64,000 nt of DNA from Pectobacterium sp013449375 (GCF_048593165.1 NZ_CP184271.1), one strand, 5' to 3'; positions 9,400 through 18,167 are shown, counted from the stretch's first letter. Translations and numbers: made by a program. The notes: a model not told the origin generated them from the sequence alone.

Positions 9400-9447
9400 G
9401 GGAACCGAGAACCAACATAACGTGGTTCTGAGTCGGTTCCCTTTTTT
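9400..9447 (+). terminator. Rho-independent terminator between azuC and svx
   Basis: GGGAACCGAGAACCA pairs with TGGTTCTGAGTCGGTTCCC with a small bulge, followed by TTTTTT on the + strand. It would end the azuC transcript; as a hairpin it may also serve the convergent svx gene. Confidence 0.75.
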
Positions 9448-9456
9448 GTGGTGATC

Positions 9457-11322
9457 TTACTTCGTGCTGTAGACCGGAACGGCCGTCACTTCTGGCACGG
9501 CTTCGGTCAGGTAAGCACCGGCTGCGCTGCTTTTGACTTCATTTTCATCAATAAAGCCATAGAACACGCCTTGCGACGCAGAAGTACCGCGAATTTCCGC
9601 ATCTCCACGCATCTGTGCATTGCCTGACAGCACAATGCCGCGTTCAAACGCGCCCGGCCCCATGAAGACCGTATGCAGCCGCGCGTTATCACGTACGACG
9701 GTATTGCCTTGCAGCACCGTCAGGCCGCTAACGACAGCGCGACCTTCTACCGTTCCGTTCAGAATCGTTGCACGATCTTCAATTCTGGCGTTATCCCTTA
9801 CCGTACCGCCGATGACGCGAGCATAAGGCCCGACGTATGCGGTAGGGGCAACACTGGCTGCATTGGAGACCCAGCCGCCGCCGTTTGGATGGCGAGAGCC
9901 GTTAGCGGTCGGATTCGGTGCGCCAGGCTGGCTGCCTTCCGGCCAGACGCCAGTGAAATCAGCCATCCACGGGTAGCGGTAAAGGGAGTAGTAAGCCTGA
10001 TCCCACTTGATCTTCTGCATTTGCGATGGTGTGCCCATGACCACCATGTAAATGCCGCGATCGTCCTGACGGATCGTGAAATTTTTCACCGTGGCAGACG
10101 CGCCGCGTTGTAGCTCGCTGTAGCGAGAAACACCGTCCGAACCGATAGCGACAATCCCCCAGCGCCAGTCGGAATTAGGCTGTGGCATTGTTGCCGGATC
10201 GTTTTTCAGCCCAGGGAAGCGGGTAATGGCAGATTTGCTCTGCACCATACCACGGAATTTGACGCTGATTTGCGTCGCGCCACTTTCTGGGATCAGCCGG
10301 ACGATGTTGTAGCCCAACTGCTGTGGAGCTTGATCGAACGGGACAGAGAAACGGCGCAGGGTGGTGCTGGCACCAACAACCGGCTCAAGTGTCGTGGTTC
10401 TCAGCAGACGGTCAGCATTATTCTGGTTGGGTTGTACCGCACCATAGCTGCCGTAGGTTGAACGATAAAAACGGCCACGATCGAAACCGTCTGGATCGAC
10501 GTAATCCCAGTTGACGTTGTGCATCGCCCAATCGCCGAAGACATCGTTAAATTCAGACTGGCTCCAGCCCATGTTGGTACGCAGAACGGACAGCGGATCG
10601 GCGGTAGACTGGCCGCTTTCGCCCCATTTCGGCGCTTTTGCCCACATATCGTTGATGGCGCTATAGCCAAAGCGGTTCTTCAGGTATTCCATAAACTGCC
10701 AGTTGCAGTAACGGTTACGCGTCGAACCCAGATAAATATGCGGATAGTTGACCAGCATTTCCGAACAGTGTGCAGACGTACCACGGAATTCGTCCATCTG
10801 GTGCGTCATCCAGTTCGCGTGGGATTCCCAAATCCAGCCAACGTAGTTATCACCTGAGCTCTGGAAGCCGCCAGTTTGCCCTTGCAGCGCATGAGTAAAT
10901 TCGTGCGCCAGCCCCCAGTTATCTTTGAGCGACGCAGGGCCGATCCACATGCCCATACTGCCACCGCCCGCAATACCTCCGCTGAGCCCAAAGGTCGGGT
11001 CGATGTGAATATTGGCTTTATATTTCACGGTCTGTTTGCAATAAGGCTCGGGGAACTCAATTTGTTTAATAAACTTATCCCAAATTTGTTCCAGCTTCTG
11101 CCCTGCGGCAACCGCATCATTACGGTTAACGTCGTTATTATTCCAGCGGAAGGCAAAGTGCTCAGTCTGGTATTTCACGGAAGGCATATCGGTGATGGCA
11201 TTATCCACCTGCCAGTTACCCGCGACACAAGCCTCGGCAGCGTTTGCCGTATTGACCATTAAGGCACCGCTTAAAACGAGTAGACAGTTTAACGGCGTGA
11301 GAAGTGTTTTTATTTTTGACAT
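9457..11322 (-). CDS. svx: Svx-type secreted zinc metallopeptidase (AvrXca-like virulence factor)
   Basis: 621 residues with an N-terminal signal peptide (cleavage near VNTANAAEA). The catalytic HExxH is in WGLAHEFTHALQGQTGGF, followed by an ESHANWM motif that could supply the third zinc ligand, as in gluzincins. The sequence fits Svx of Pectobacterium, a type II-secreted, quorum-sensing-controlled virulence protein related to Xanthomonas AvrXca. The last about 150 residues contain short repeating hydrophobic steps (AYVGPY, ARVIGG, ARIEDR, ATILNG, AVVSGL, TVVRDN, ARLHTV, AQMRGD), the pattern of a left-handed beta-helix. The start ATG follows AGGAAAAGGA. It is followed by the azuC terminator region on the opposite strand. 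Confidence 0.85.
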   Translation of the reverse strand: MSKIKTLLTPLNCLLVLSGALMVNTANAAEACVAGNWQVDNAITDMPSVKYQTEHFAFRWNNNDVNRNDAVAAGQKLEQIWDKFIKQIEFPEPYCKQTVKYKANIHIDPTFGLSGGIAGGGSMGMWIGPASLKDNWGLAHEFTHALQGQTGGFQSSGDNYVGWIWESHANWMTHQMDEFRGTSAHCSEMLVNYPHIYLGSTRNRYCNWQFMEYLKNRFGYSAINDMWAKAPKWGESGQSTADPLSVLRTNMGWSQSEFNDVFGDWAMHNVNWDYVDPDGFDRGRFYRSTYGSYGAVQPNQNNADRLLRTTTLEPVVGASTTLRRFSVPFDQAPQQLGYNIVRLIPESGATQISVKFRGMVQSKSAITRFPGLKNDPATMPQPNSDWRWGIVAIGSDGVSRYSELQRGASATVKNFTIRQDDRGIYMVVMGTPSQMQKIKWDQAYYSLYRYPWMADFTGVWPEGSQPGAPNPTANGSRHPNGGGWVSNAASVAPTAYVGPYARVIGGTVRDNARIEDRATILNGTVEGRAVVSGLTVLQGNTVVRDNARLHTVFMGPGAFERGIVLSGNAQMRGDAEIRGTSASQGVFYGFIDENEVKSSAAGAYLTEAVPEVTAVPVYSTK

Positions 11323-11444
11323 AAATCCTTTTCCTAGCAGTAATATTGCTAATCAGCCTTATTATTTTAAGGAGAGAAATTCTCCGTTGATAAATAAGAC
11401 CCATCCCAAGGCCATCATGGCCTGTTTCTCTTAAGTAAAAATAT

Positions 11445-11470
11445 ATCGACCTCTGTAGAGAGAGGTCGAT
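11445..11470 (-). terminator. Terminator of the permease gene
   Basis: ATCGACCTCT pairs with AGAGGTCGAT around a 6-base loop; on the minus strand the stem is followed by ATATATTTTT. It separates the permease gene from svx, which lies downstream on the same strand. Confidence 0.7.
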
Positions 11471-11504
11471 TGGATTATAGGTTAATTTTTTCCTGTTACC
11501 TATT

Positions 11505-12821
11505 TCATTTTAAATTTTGGTTATGTTCTAGTTTCCTAAAATACACATGATTGTTGGTGTAATGCTTTATTATCCAATAAAGGATACTGGCTGCCAGTAA
11601 CGAATTAAACGCCGGCACGCCCCACTCGAAGGCTAATCCAACAATGGCGCCGATAATGCTGGCAATAATCGCGGGCCAGCCAATCAGTGGTGTTTGTGCG
11701 CTATCCGGTAATTGGCCTTCGGCACGGCTGGCATCGAGCAGCGTTCTGTGAGTGCGTAAAATATAATAGTCAACCAGCATCACACCGATAATGGGGGGGA
11801 ATAGCACGCCTAATAGCGTCAGAAAATCAATGAAACGATCCAGAATACCGGCGACGGAAAGCGCTGTGCCGATGACACCAATCACCAGGGTGATCGAGAC
11901 ATAGCGTAATTTTCTCCCCGTGACGCCCTCTATGGCATTGGCGATTCCCAAAGATGAAGAATACAGGTTGATATCGTTGACTCTCAGTGTCGAAAATATA
12001 ACGGCAATCAGCCCGATGCCGCCCGCCGCCTGAGACATGATCGTCACAACATCTGCGGTATTGAGTGCGCGGGCAATAATGATGGCGAGGCCATTTACAA
12101 TAAATTCCCCGACGATAATCGACAGCATCGTCATCCAGAAAACGTGTTTTCCGGTTTGAGAATAGCGCGTCATATCTGGCGTAATTAAGCTGGCGACGAT
12201 GCATCCGCCCACAACCATCGTCGCCCCAGCACTAATAGAAATGGCTTCACCATTAGGTGCAGACGCGATCAGTTCAGCAATATTGTGGCCGGAGAGCGTC
12301 ATGATCGAAATATAGCCGACGACGATGACAAACATTGGTACGGCAATTTTGGCGGTGAAGCGTAGTGCTCTAAAACCGAAGGCAACGAGTAGCGTCAGTG
12401 CAATACCGGACAGGGCGGCAGACCAGCCGAAACCGAGCTTATCCGCCATCGCGAAGTTGAGCGCTTTGGCGAATACGGCATTCTGAACGCCGAACCAGCC
12501 GATGAGACTCACAGCGATGACCAGCCCAATCAGGACGGCACCAATACGACCAAAGCCGCACCAGCGTGCGAGCAGGCTGCCCGACATCCCTTCTTTCATT
12601 CCGGCGTAGCCCAGCCCCACGGTTACCACACCAAAAATGACGCTGCCAATAAAAATGGCGAGAAATGCCTGACTCAGCGTCATGGAATGGCCGAGCACCG
12701 CACCTAACATAAACTGATCTAATGCGGTTAACATGCCGATGTGGACTAATGCCACATTTAAAAAAGGCAGCCGGACACTCAGCGGAACGCGGCTGACGGG
12801 GTAATCATCTATTTTTTCCAT
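11505..12821 (-). CDS. NCS1-family cytosine/purine-type permease
   Basis: 438 residues from the ATG at 12821; a longer frame to 12905 exists but overlaps the upstream regulator. About twelve membrane segments. NCS1 features include the N-terminal loop leading into HIGMLTALDQFMLGA, IGWFGVQNAVFAKAL in TM3, GGCIVASLITPDMTRYSQTGK and PPIIGVMLVDYYILRTHRTL near the C-terminus, as in CodB. It imports a nucleobase, hydantoin or related compound by cation symport; the substrate is not identifiable. No cytosine deaminase gene is adjacent. Its start is only 14 bp after the luxR-type stop codon, so the pair is an operon and the regulator probably responds to the imported compound. Confidence 0.82.
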   Translation of the reverse strand: MEKIDDYPVSRVPLSVRLPFLNVALVHIGMLTALDQFMLGAVLGHSMTLSQAFLAIFIGSVIFGVVTVGLGYAGMKEGMSGSLLARWCGFGRIGAVLIGLVIAVSLIGWFGVQNAVFAKALNFAMADKLGFGWSAALSGIALTLLVAFGFRALRFTAKIAVPMFVIVVGYISIMTLSGHNIAELIASAPNGEAISISAGATMVVGGCIVASLITPDMTRYSQTGKHVFWMTMLSIIVGEFIVNGLAIIIARALNTADVVTIMSQAAGGIGLIAVIFSTLRVNDINLYSSSLGIANAIEGVTGRKLRYVSITLVIGVIGTALSVAGILDRFIDFLTLLGVLFPPIIGVMLVDYYILRTHRTLLDASRAEGQLPDSAQTPLIGWPAIIASIIGAIVGLAFEWGVPAFNSLLAASILYWIIKHYTNNHVYFRKLEHNQNLK

Positions 12822-12835
12822 AGGGATATACGCGC

Positions 12836-13525
12836 TTATATAAACTGAATGCCTTTCTTGATGAGTGAACGGGGAATATAACCGTCTACGCCAAGATTCC
12901 GACAAAATGCTTCAAACTGTTGGAGAGAGTGAGTGTCGGTTTTTTGGTACATGTTATAGACTCTGTTCTCTATTGTTTTCGGCGAGACATTCATTTTTCT
13001 GGCAATGTCTTTATTTGAAAAACGTTGCAATAGCAGAAATATAATATCGAGCTCAGCCTGAGTAAAAACATCGGTAGCGAGTTCCGTTTTTAATAAGGTC
13101 GGTTTTTGCTGATTGATGTAGATCAATGGAGACAGTGAATCTAACTGTCTGGCACTCCACATCGTTCCAATACAGACCTTATTCCTGTCAAAAATAGGGA
13201 TCTTTTCGCTAACGCAAGGCGTGAGTGTTTTTCTGCCATACCAGTAATGTGTTTCGATCACTGTCACACGTTTCTCGCTATTTTCCGTCAACCTGTCGTG
13301 TTCTTTTAAACCATCGGAGAGTTCCGTCCAACTGGCTGGAAATTCATCATCAAAACGACCCTCAATGTCAAACCTTTCTGGTGTGCTCGTATAAAAATAG
13401 GCAGCCTTGTTCATGTAAATATGCCGCGATGATAAATCTTTAATACCCCATGGTTCGCTTAAGCACTCCATCATAGTAATCAGACTATGAATATAGTCAG
13501 TCATGTGTTCCGCTGATGGTGACAT
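12836..13525 (-). CDS. PAS-LuxR transcriptional regulator
   Basis: 229 residues from the ATG at 13525, chosen because AAGGAGGG lies just upstream; an in-frame ATG at 13549 lacks this. The N-terminus resembles a PAS sensor (EPWGIKDLSSRHIYMNKAAYF). The C-terminal LuxR/FixJ HTH has FTQAELDIIFLLLQRFSNKDIARKMNVSPKTIENRVYNMYQKTDTHS. No acyl-homoserine-lactone domain is visible, so it is not a quorum-sensing receptor. It is 14 bp upstream of an NCS1 permease and probably controls that operon. Confidence 0.82.
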   Translation of the reverse strand: MSPSAEHMTDYIHSLITMMECLSEPWGIKDLSSRHIYMNKAAYFYTSTPERFDIEGRFDDEFPASWTELSDGLKEHDRLTENSEKRVTVIETHYWYGRKTLTPCVSEKIPIFDRNKVCIGTMWSARQLDSLSPLIYINQQKPTLLKTELATDVFTQAELDIIFLLLQRFSNKDIARKMNVSPKTIENRVYNMYQKTDTHSLQQFEAFCRNLGVDGYIPRSLIKKGIQFI

Positions 13526-14328
13526 TCTGCCCTCCTTGAGAGGTGGCATTAATTCAATGAATATTGAATCTCAGTTAATAGTGTGTTGGCAATCATTATC
13601 TTGCTAACTTATTGTTGTGCGAATGATTTTGCTATCATGATTGTTTTTATCATACAAGGGTAATTTTTACCTTTTATGAATTTATGTTTTTATGCTACAA
13701 TTTATCGCCACGACTTTTTACGCTAATTATATGTCGATAATGTCACAAAATTAAGAAAATATTCGCCACACCAGGGAAATAATACTAAATCCTGTAAGGG
13801 ATGGTATTTGGTTTTACATCAAAAATAACACTACGTTATTGACACGTTACTCACTGACTCTTTTGTATTTTATAGAGCTAATTGCTCTGTGTCCTCATCA
13901 AGGTGCAGGGTATCGCCCAGTTTATGTCAGCGAAACATATTACCGTTTCGCTGGCGTTTCTCTCTTGTTTATCTCCTCCGCCAACGTATGTTGCAAAAGG
14001 GCACAACCTGTTGCCGTGCTTTCTAACAATCGGTCTGCCGGTTGCATGGTACATGATCAGTGCCAAGGTCTTTGAAGCACCGATTGACCTATTGGAAGAC
14101 AAGCAGGGCAAGTCTGTTGTAAATGCCTCGAATGTTCTTTTTGTAACATACCTTGTTAACGGCATGGTGATTTTTTCTTTTTTATCTATTTGTATTTTAA
14201 TGAAATTAATCCTTACTTTGAAATAACAATAATAATGCGTATAGTTATCATTTACCTTTCTGTGCAAATGTTGACAAAAACGTCTCAGCATCTCGCCAAA
14301 ATCACCATCAGTTAATCGAGGATATACC
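13526..14328. other. AT-rich intergenic region between luxR-type gene and fhuE
   Basis: About 800 bp of low GC. A + strand frame at 13924-14226 encodes a hydrophobic 100-residue sequence with two possible membrane spans (LLPCFLTIGLPVAWYMIS and VLFVTYLVNGMVIFSF), and a minus-strand frame overlaps it. Neither has a Shine-Dalgarno or a recognisable family, so no gene is called. The 3' part contains the fhuE promoter region and a Fur-box candidate; the 5' part contains the luxR-type promoter. Confidence 0.4.
14231..14249. promoter_or_regulatory. Fur-box candidate upstream of fhuE
   Basis: AATAATGCGTATAGTTATC matches 13 of 19 positions of the Fur consensus and is about 80 bp upstream of the receptor start codon. 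This agrees with iron-repressed expression, the known behaviour of fhuE in relatives. Confidence 0.55.
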
Positions 14329-16551
14329 ATGTCTTTTGGAGTTACTCGCGCCGGAAAAACGCGCGTTTGTGATTCTTCGCTGACCGGAGCAAAACCATTC
14401 GGAGTCTCTCTTCTCGCCCTGTTGATTTCAGCTTCTTTCCTGTCTGCTCAGGCTATTGCCGAAGAAACCCCAGCCTCAGGCGATACGCTTGTCGTCAGCG
14501 CCAATGCTAACGCTAACGCAGAGGCTAGCGACCCGCAGGATTACAGCGTGAAAGTGACTAATGCCGGAACGAAGATGACGCTGACGCCGCGTGATATCCC
14601 GCAGTCGGTGAGCGTCATCAGCCAGCAGCGTATCGAGGATCAAGGATTGCAGACGATTGGCGAGGTCATGGCAAACACGACCGGTGTGTCCTCTAAAATT
14701 ATCGACTCCGAACGCATGACGTATTTCGCTCGTGGTTTCCTTATCAATAACTACCTGTTTGATGGTATTCCAACGGTGGTTGACGATATCTGGAACTTTG
14801 GTGATTCAGCTTCGGACACGGCGATCTACGATCGTATCGAAGTGGTGCGTGGGGCGACTGGGTTAATGACCGGAACAGGTAACCCTTCTGCCGCAGTAAA
14901 CATGGTGCGCAAACATGCGGACAGCCGCGAATTCAAAGGCTCGATATCTGGCAGCTACGGCTCGTGGGATAAACAGCGGATGGTGGCCGATCTGTCTGCG
15001 CCGCTGACGGAATCCGGCAACGTGCGTGGGCGGGTGATTACGGGCTATCAGGATAATGATACCTGGCTCGATCGTTACCACAGCCGCAAGAAATTCGTCT
15101 ACGGCGTGATTGATGCCGATGTGACAGATTCCACCACGTTATCCTTTGGTTATGATTATCAGGACAATCACAATACTAGCTCAACGTGGGGTGGCTTGCC
15201 GACGTGGTACAGTGATGGCAGCCGTGTTCGTTTTGATCGCAGCCTTAACTCCGCGCCAAACTGGAGTTATACCGACTCAACGTCGAAAAAAGTGTTTGCC
15301 GGTTTGACCCAGCGTTTTGATAACGGCTGGCAGGTGCGTATGAACGGTACGCATGACGAGACGAACTTTGATTCGAAACAGATGTATGCCAACGGTTTCC
15401 CAGACAAAAACACAGGGCTGCTTGTTGACCCTTACTATCCTGCTTATAACGCTGGTGCTTATGGTGGATGGAATAGAGGGAAGCGTAAAATCGATTCTGT
15501 CGATACCTACGTGACTGGTCCCTTTGAGCTGCTTGGTCGTCAGCATGAGCTGGTTTTGGGTGCGAGTTATAGTAAACAGAGCAATAGCTATGATAACTCT
15601 TATCCTACAAGTGCAATCACTCCAGAAGATATCGGTAATTATTTCAACTGGAATGGCAATCTTGCCGATCCTACATGGAGTTCCTGGCAGCCTTACGAAA
15701 ATGCTACGACACGCCAGAAATCAGCTTATACTTCGGCACGCTTCTCGCTGGCTGATCCATTGCATTTGATCGTCGGTGCACGTTACACCGACTGGAGTGT
15801 TGCAGGATCCTCGGATAGCGATAGCAGAAACCGCATTACGCCGTATGCGGGGCTGGTGTATGACATCAACGATACCTGGTCGACGTATGCCAGCTATACC
15901 GATATCTTCCAGCCGAATAACAAACGCGACATCAACAAAACCTATCTACAGCCGACGACAGGCAGAAACTACGAAACGGGTCTGAAAGGGGATTGGTATA
16001 ACAGTCGTCTGACCGCATCAGTTTCGGTTTTCCGTATCGAACAGGATCACGTAGCACAGACGAATAGTGCTCGCTTTGCTGGGTCGAACGAGACAATTTA
16101 TTACGCTGTTGACGGTGTCGTTAGTAAAGGTATCGAGTTTGAAGTGAACGGTGCGGTAACGGACAACCTGCAAATGACGTTTGGCGGTTCGCGCTATGTT
16201 GTTGACGATCAGGACGGTAAGTCGGTCAACCCAGAACAGCCGCGCACATCGTTCAAACTGTTTACCCGTTACCAAGTGCCAACGTTGCCGGAGTTAACCG
16301 TGGGCGGCGGTGTGAACTGGCAAAATGGTATCTGGCAGGAAGGTTCTGGCCCGCAAAACACCACACTGCGCGCCGAGCAGGGCAGCTACGCGCTGGTTAA
16401 TCTGTTTGGTCGCTATCAGGTGACCAAGCAACTGGCGGTGCAGGCGAATATCAACAACCTGTTTGATAAAGAATATAGCGACTACCTTGCACCTTATGCC
16501 GTGTATGGTACGCCGCGTAGCGTCTCGATGACTGTTAACTATGCGTTCTAG
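14329..16551 (+). CDS. fhuE: FhuE-type TonB-dependent siderophore receptor
   Basis: 740-residue outer-membrane receptor. It has an N-terminal signal sequence (cleavage near SAQAIAEE), a TonB box-like DTLVVSA, a plug domain (GTKMTLTPRDIPQSVSVISQQRIEDQ, FARGFLINNYLFDGIP, IEVVRGATGLMTGTGNPSAAVN) and a 22-stranded barrel ending in YGTPRSVSMTVNYAF with a terminal Phe. Similarity to E. coli FhuE (ferric coprogen/rhodotorulic acid uptake) holds through the plug and barrel, for example ADPLHLIVGARYT and NINNLFDKEY. It is a lone receptor with no siderophore synthesis or ABC genes nearby, suggesting uptake of xenosiderophores. The start ATG follows GAGGATATACC. Confidence 0.9.
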   Translation: MSFGVTRAGKTRVCDSSLTGAKPFGVSLLALLISASFLSAQAIAEETPASGDTLVVSANANANAEASDPQDYSVKVTNAGTKMTLTPRDIPQSVSVISQQRIEDQGLQTIGEVMANTTGVSSKIIDSERMTYFARGFLINNYLFDGIPTVVDDIWNFGDSASDTAIYDRIEVVRGATGLMTGTGNPSAAVNMVRKHADSREFKGSISGSYGSWDKQRMVADLSAPLTESGNVRGRVITGYQDNDTWLDRYHSRKKFVYGVIDADVTDSTTLSFGYDYQDNHNTSSTWGGLPTWYSDGSRVRFDRSLNSAPNWSYTDSTSKKVFAGLTQRFDNGWQVRMNGTHDETNFDSKQMYANGFPDKNTGLLVDPYYPAYNAGAYGGWNRGKRKIDSVDTYVTGPFELLGRQHELVLGASYSKQSNSYDNSYPTSAITPEDIGNYFNWNGNLADPTWSSWQPYENATTRQKSAYTSARFSLADPLHLIVGARYTDWSVAGSSDSDSRNRITPYAGLVYDINDTWSTYASYTDIFQPNNKRDINKTYLQPTTGRNYETGLKGDWYNSRLTASVSVFRIEQDHVAQTNSARFAGSNETIYYAVDGVVSKGIEFEVNGAVTDNLQMTFGGSRYVVDDQDGKSVNPEQPRTSFKLFTRYQVPTLPELTVGGGVNWQNGIWQEGSGPQNTTLRAEQGSYALVNLFGRYQVTKQLAVQANINNLFDKEYSDYLAPYAVYGTPRSVSMTVNYAF

Positions 16552-16613
16552 CTTGCGTTGATGCGAGTGACTTTCCCTGCGATGCGATGAGCTGTCGTTG
16601 GGAACCAGTATGG

Positions 16614-16644
16614 CGCCCATATCACAGCGATACGGGCGTTTTTT
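16614..16644 (+). terminator. Terminator of fhuE
   Basis: CGCCCATATC pairs (one mismatch) with GATACGGGCG, followed by TTTTTT. Confidence 0.75.
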
Positions 16645-16698
16645 CTTTTACCGCTATGTTAGGATATTTTCACTCATTACCCGTCAGGAAGACTGAGA

Positions 16699-17025
16699 AT
16701 GATCTCAACGCAGTACATCAGTCGAATCGCGCTGGCACATGAAAAGGTGGACTCATTCGAAGTTTATCCGTTTTCTATTCCGTCGATTCGCTCGTTGGAT
16801 AAGCTGGAGTTGCACCCGAAAGCCACCTTTTTTATCGGCGAGAATGGCTCAGGAAAATCCACGCTGTTAGAAGCCATTGCCGTTTCGATGGGGTTCAATC
16901 CGGAAGGCGGTACCCGCAATTTTCATTTCGGCACCCGTACCTCGCACTCCAGACTGTCGCATTTCCTGCGTGTGGCGAAAGGGATTAATAAACCTAAAAA
17001 CGGTTTCTTCTTACGCGCTTCATAG
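16699..17025 (+). pseudogene. Truncated AAA-type ATPase (COG3910-like), N-terminal fragment
   Basis: 108 codons. The frame opens with YPFSIPSIRSLDKLELHPKA, then a perfect Walker A (FIGENGSGKSTLLEAIA) and the family stretch GFNPEGGTRNFHFGTRTSHS. It stops right after KPKNGFFLRAS. Intact relatives continue from FFLRAES with about 130 more residues including Walker B and signature motifs, all missing here. The break coincides with the start of an IS1-like transposase remnant on the opposite strand, so insertion followed by deletion is the likely cause. No ATPase activity is expected. Confidence 0.75.
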
Positions 17026-17110
17026 GTATAGGTGAGTAGAAACACGCGGTGACAGTTACGACAGCGAAACAGACCACGACCTGCGGCTGGTTGATTCCAG
17101 ATATCCGACA
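17020..17110 (-). mobile_element. IS1-like transposase zinc-ribbon remnant
   Basis: Translated on the minus strand this stretch gives NQPAAGRGLFRCRNCHRVFL then LTYTYEA. That pattern (G..R+RC..C.R.F.L.Y.Y.A) is that of the N-terminal zinc ribbon of IS1-family InsA. No start, terminal repeat or downstream transposase remains, and the frame runs directly into antisense ATPase sequence, so only about 90 bp of the element survive. Confidence 0.5.
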
Positions 17111-17190
17111 GTCTTATATGCGATAACTCAATATTGTATTTAGCATGTAGTAGTAAAATGGCTAGTACAGTTTGTTGCAAGGAGCTTGTG

Positions 17191-17757
17191 ATGAGAATTG
17201 GCGTTTTCTGCGGTTCGGCATCAGGTAATTCACCTATCTATATTGAGAAAACAAAACAGATGGGACATTTTCTGGCCGATTCCGGCGTGGGGATTGTGTA
17301 TGGTGGTGGTAAAGTTGGGCTGATGGGGGAAATAGCAAATTCTGCGCTATCCCATAGAGGTGCCGTTATCGGTGTGATGCCCAGAGCGCTTGTTGAAAAA
17401 GAAATCGTGCATCAAGGGCTGACTGAATTGCATGTTGTTGAAAATATGCATGAGCGCAAGAGCAAGATGGCGGAACTGTCTGATGCTTTTATCGCGCTTC
17501 CCGGCGGGGCCGGAACGTTTGAAGAGATATTTGAGCAGTGGACATGGGCGCAGTTGGGGATTCATGAAAAACCCTGTGCTTTCCTCAACATTGCTGGCTA
17601 TTTTGACCCACTGCGAGACATGATTAGAAGCATGGTTGATGCTGGTTTTTTACGCAGTAATTATGCCGATATGCTGTTATTTTCCGAAAGCCCAGAAGAG
17701 TTATTAACGTTCTTTCATACTTATCAGCCACCGGAAAAGAAATGGACGCAAAAGTAA
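17191..17757 (+). CDS. LOG-family nucleotide 5'-monophosphate phosphoribohydrolase
   Basis: 188 residues from the ATG at 17191 (AAGGAG seven bases upstream); an earlier in-frame start at 17134 lacks support. FCGSASGNSPIYIEKTKQMG, YGGGKVGLMGEIANSAL, MHERKSKMAELSDAFIALPG and PGGAGTFEEIFEQWTWAQLG are the full LOG signature, including PGGxGTxxE. LOG enzymes hydrolyse cytokinin riboside monophosphates, or purine/pyrimidine monophosphates in bacteria, releasing free base; in a plant pathogen a cytokinin-activating role is conceivable but unproven. Its last 16 bases overlap the Nudix gene, so the two are translationally coupled. Confidence 0.9.
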   Translation: MRIGVFCGSASGNSPIYIEKTKQMGHFLADSGVGIVYGGGKVGLMGEIANSALSHRGAVIGVMPRALVEKEIVHQGLTELHVVENMHERKSKMAELSDAFIALPGGAGTFEEIFEQWTWAQLGIHEKPCAFLNIAGYFDPLRDMIRSMVDAGFLRSNYADMLLFSESPEELLTFFHTYQPPEKKWTQK

Positions 17758-18167
17758 GGTCGCAAATTGCCGTTTGTGCAGCATGTATTTTTAATCGCGA
17801 TAAACAGCTTCTTCTGGTTCGCAAACAAGGAACCAAATATTTCATGCTCCCAGGGGGAAAACCTGAGGCTAATGAAAATGGAGAAGCGGCGTTATTAAGA
17901 GAATTACACGAGGAATTGAGAATATCTCTTGTTTCTGGTCACGCCGATTATCTGGGAAAATGGGTTGCGCCAGCTGCAAATGAGGCTGATTGTGATGTTC
18001 ATGCAACGGTCTGGGAGGTGCATATTCTGGAAGAAGTGCAAGCCGCAGCGGAAATTGAAGAAATATTCTGGTATGACATTGCGGATCGTCCTGCTATTGC
18101 TTTGGCTCCCCTTGTAGCACAGTGTATTCTCCCTTTCCTGATGTCGAGGAAAGTGACATCTCATTAA
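17742..18167 (+). CDS. Nudix hydrolase
   Basis: 141 residues. The Nudix box is intact: G-KPEAN-E, seven residues, then REL-HEEL (LPGGKPEANENGEAALLREL). It starts inside the LOG gene (GGAAAAG as ribosome site), implying coordinated production. Nudix enzymes hydrolyse nucleoside diphosphate-X compounds; with a LOG neighbour a nucleotide-pool cleaning pathway is a reasonable inference, but the substrate cannot be read from sequence. Confidence 0.88.
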   Translation: MDAKVRSQIAVCAACIFNRDKQLLLVRKQGTKYFMLPGGKPEANENGEAALLRELHEELRISLVSGHADYLGKWVAPAANEADCDVHATVWEVHILEEVQAAAEIEEIFWYDIADRPAIALAPLVAQCILPFLMSRKVTSH

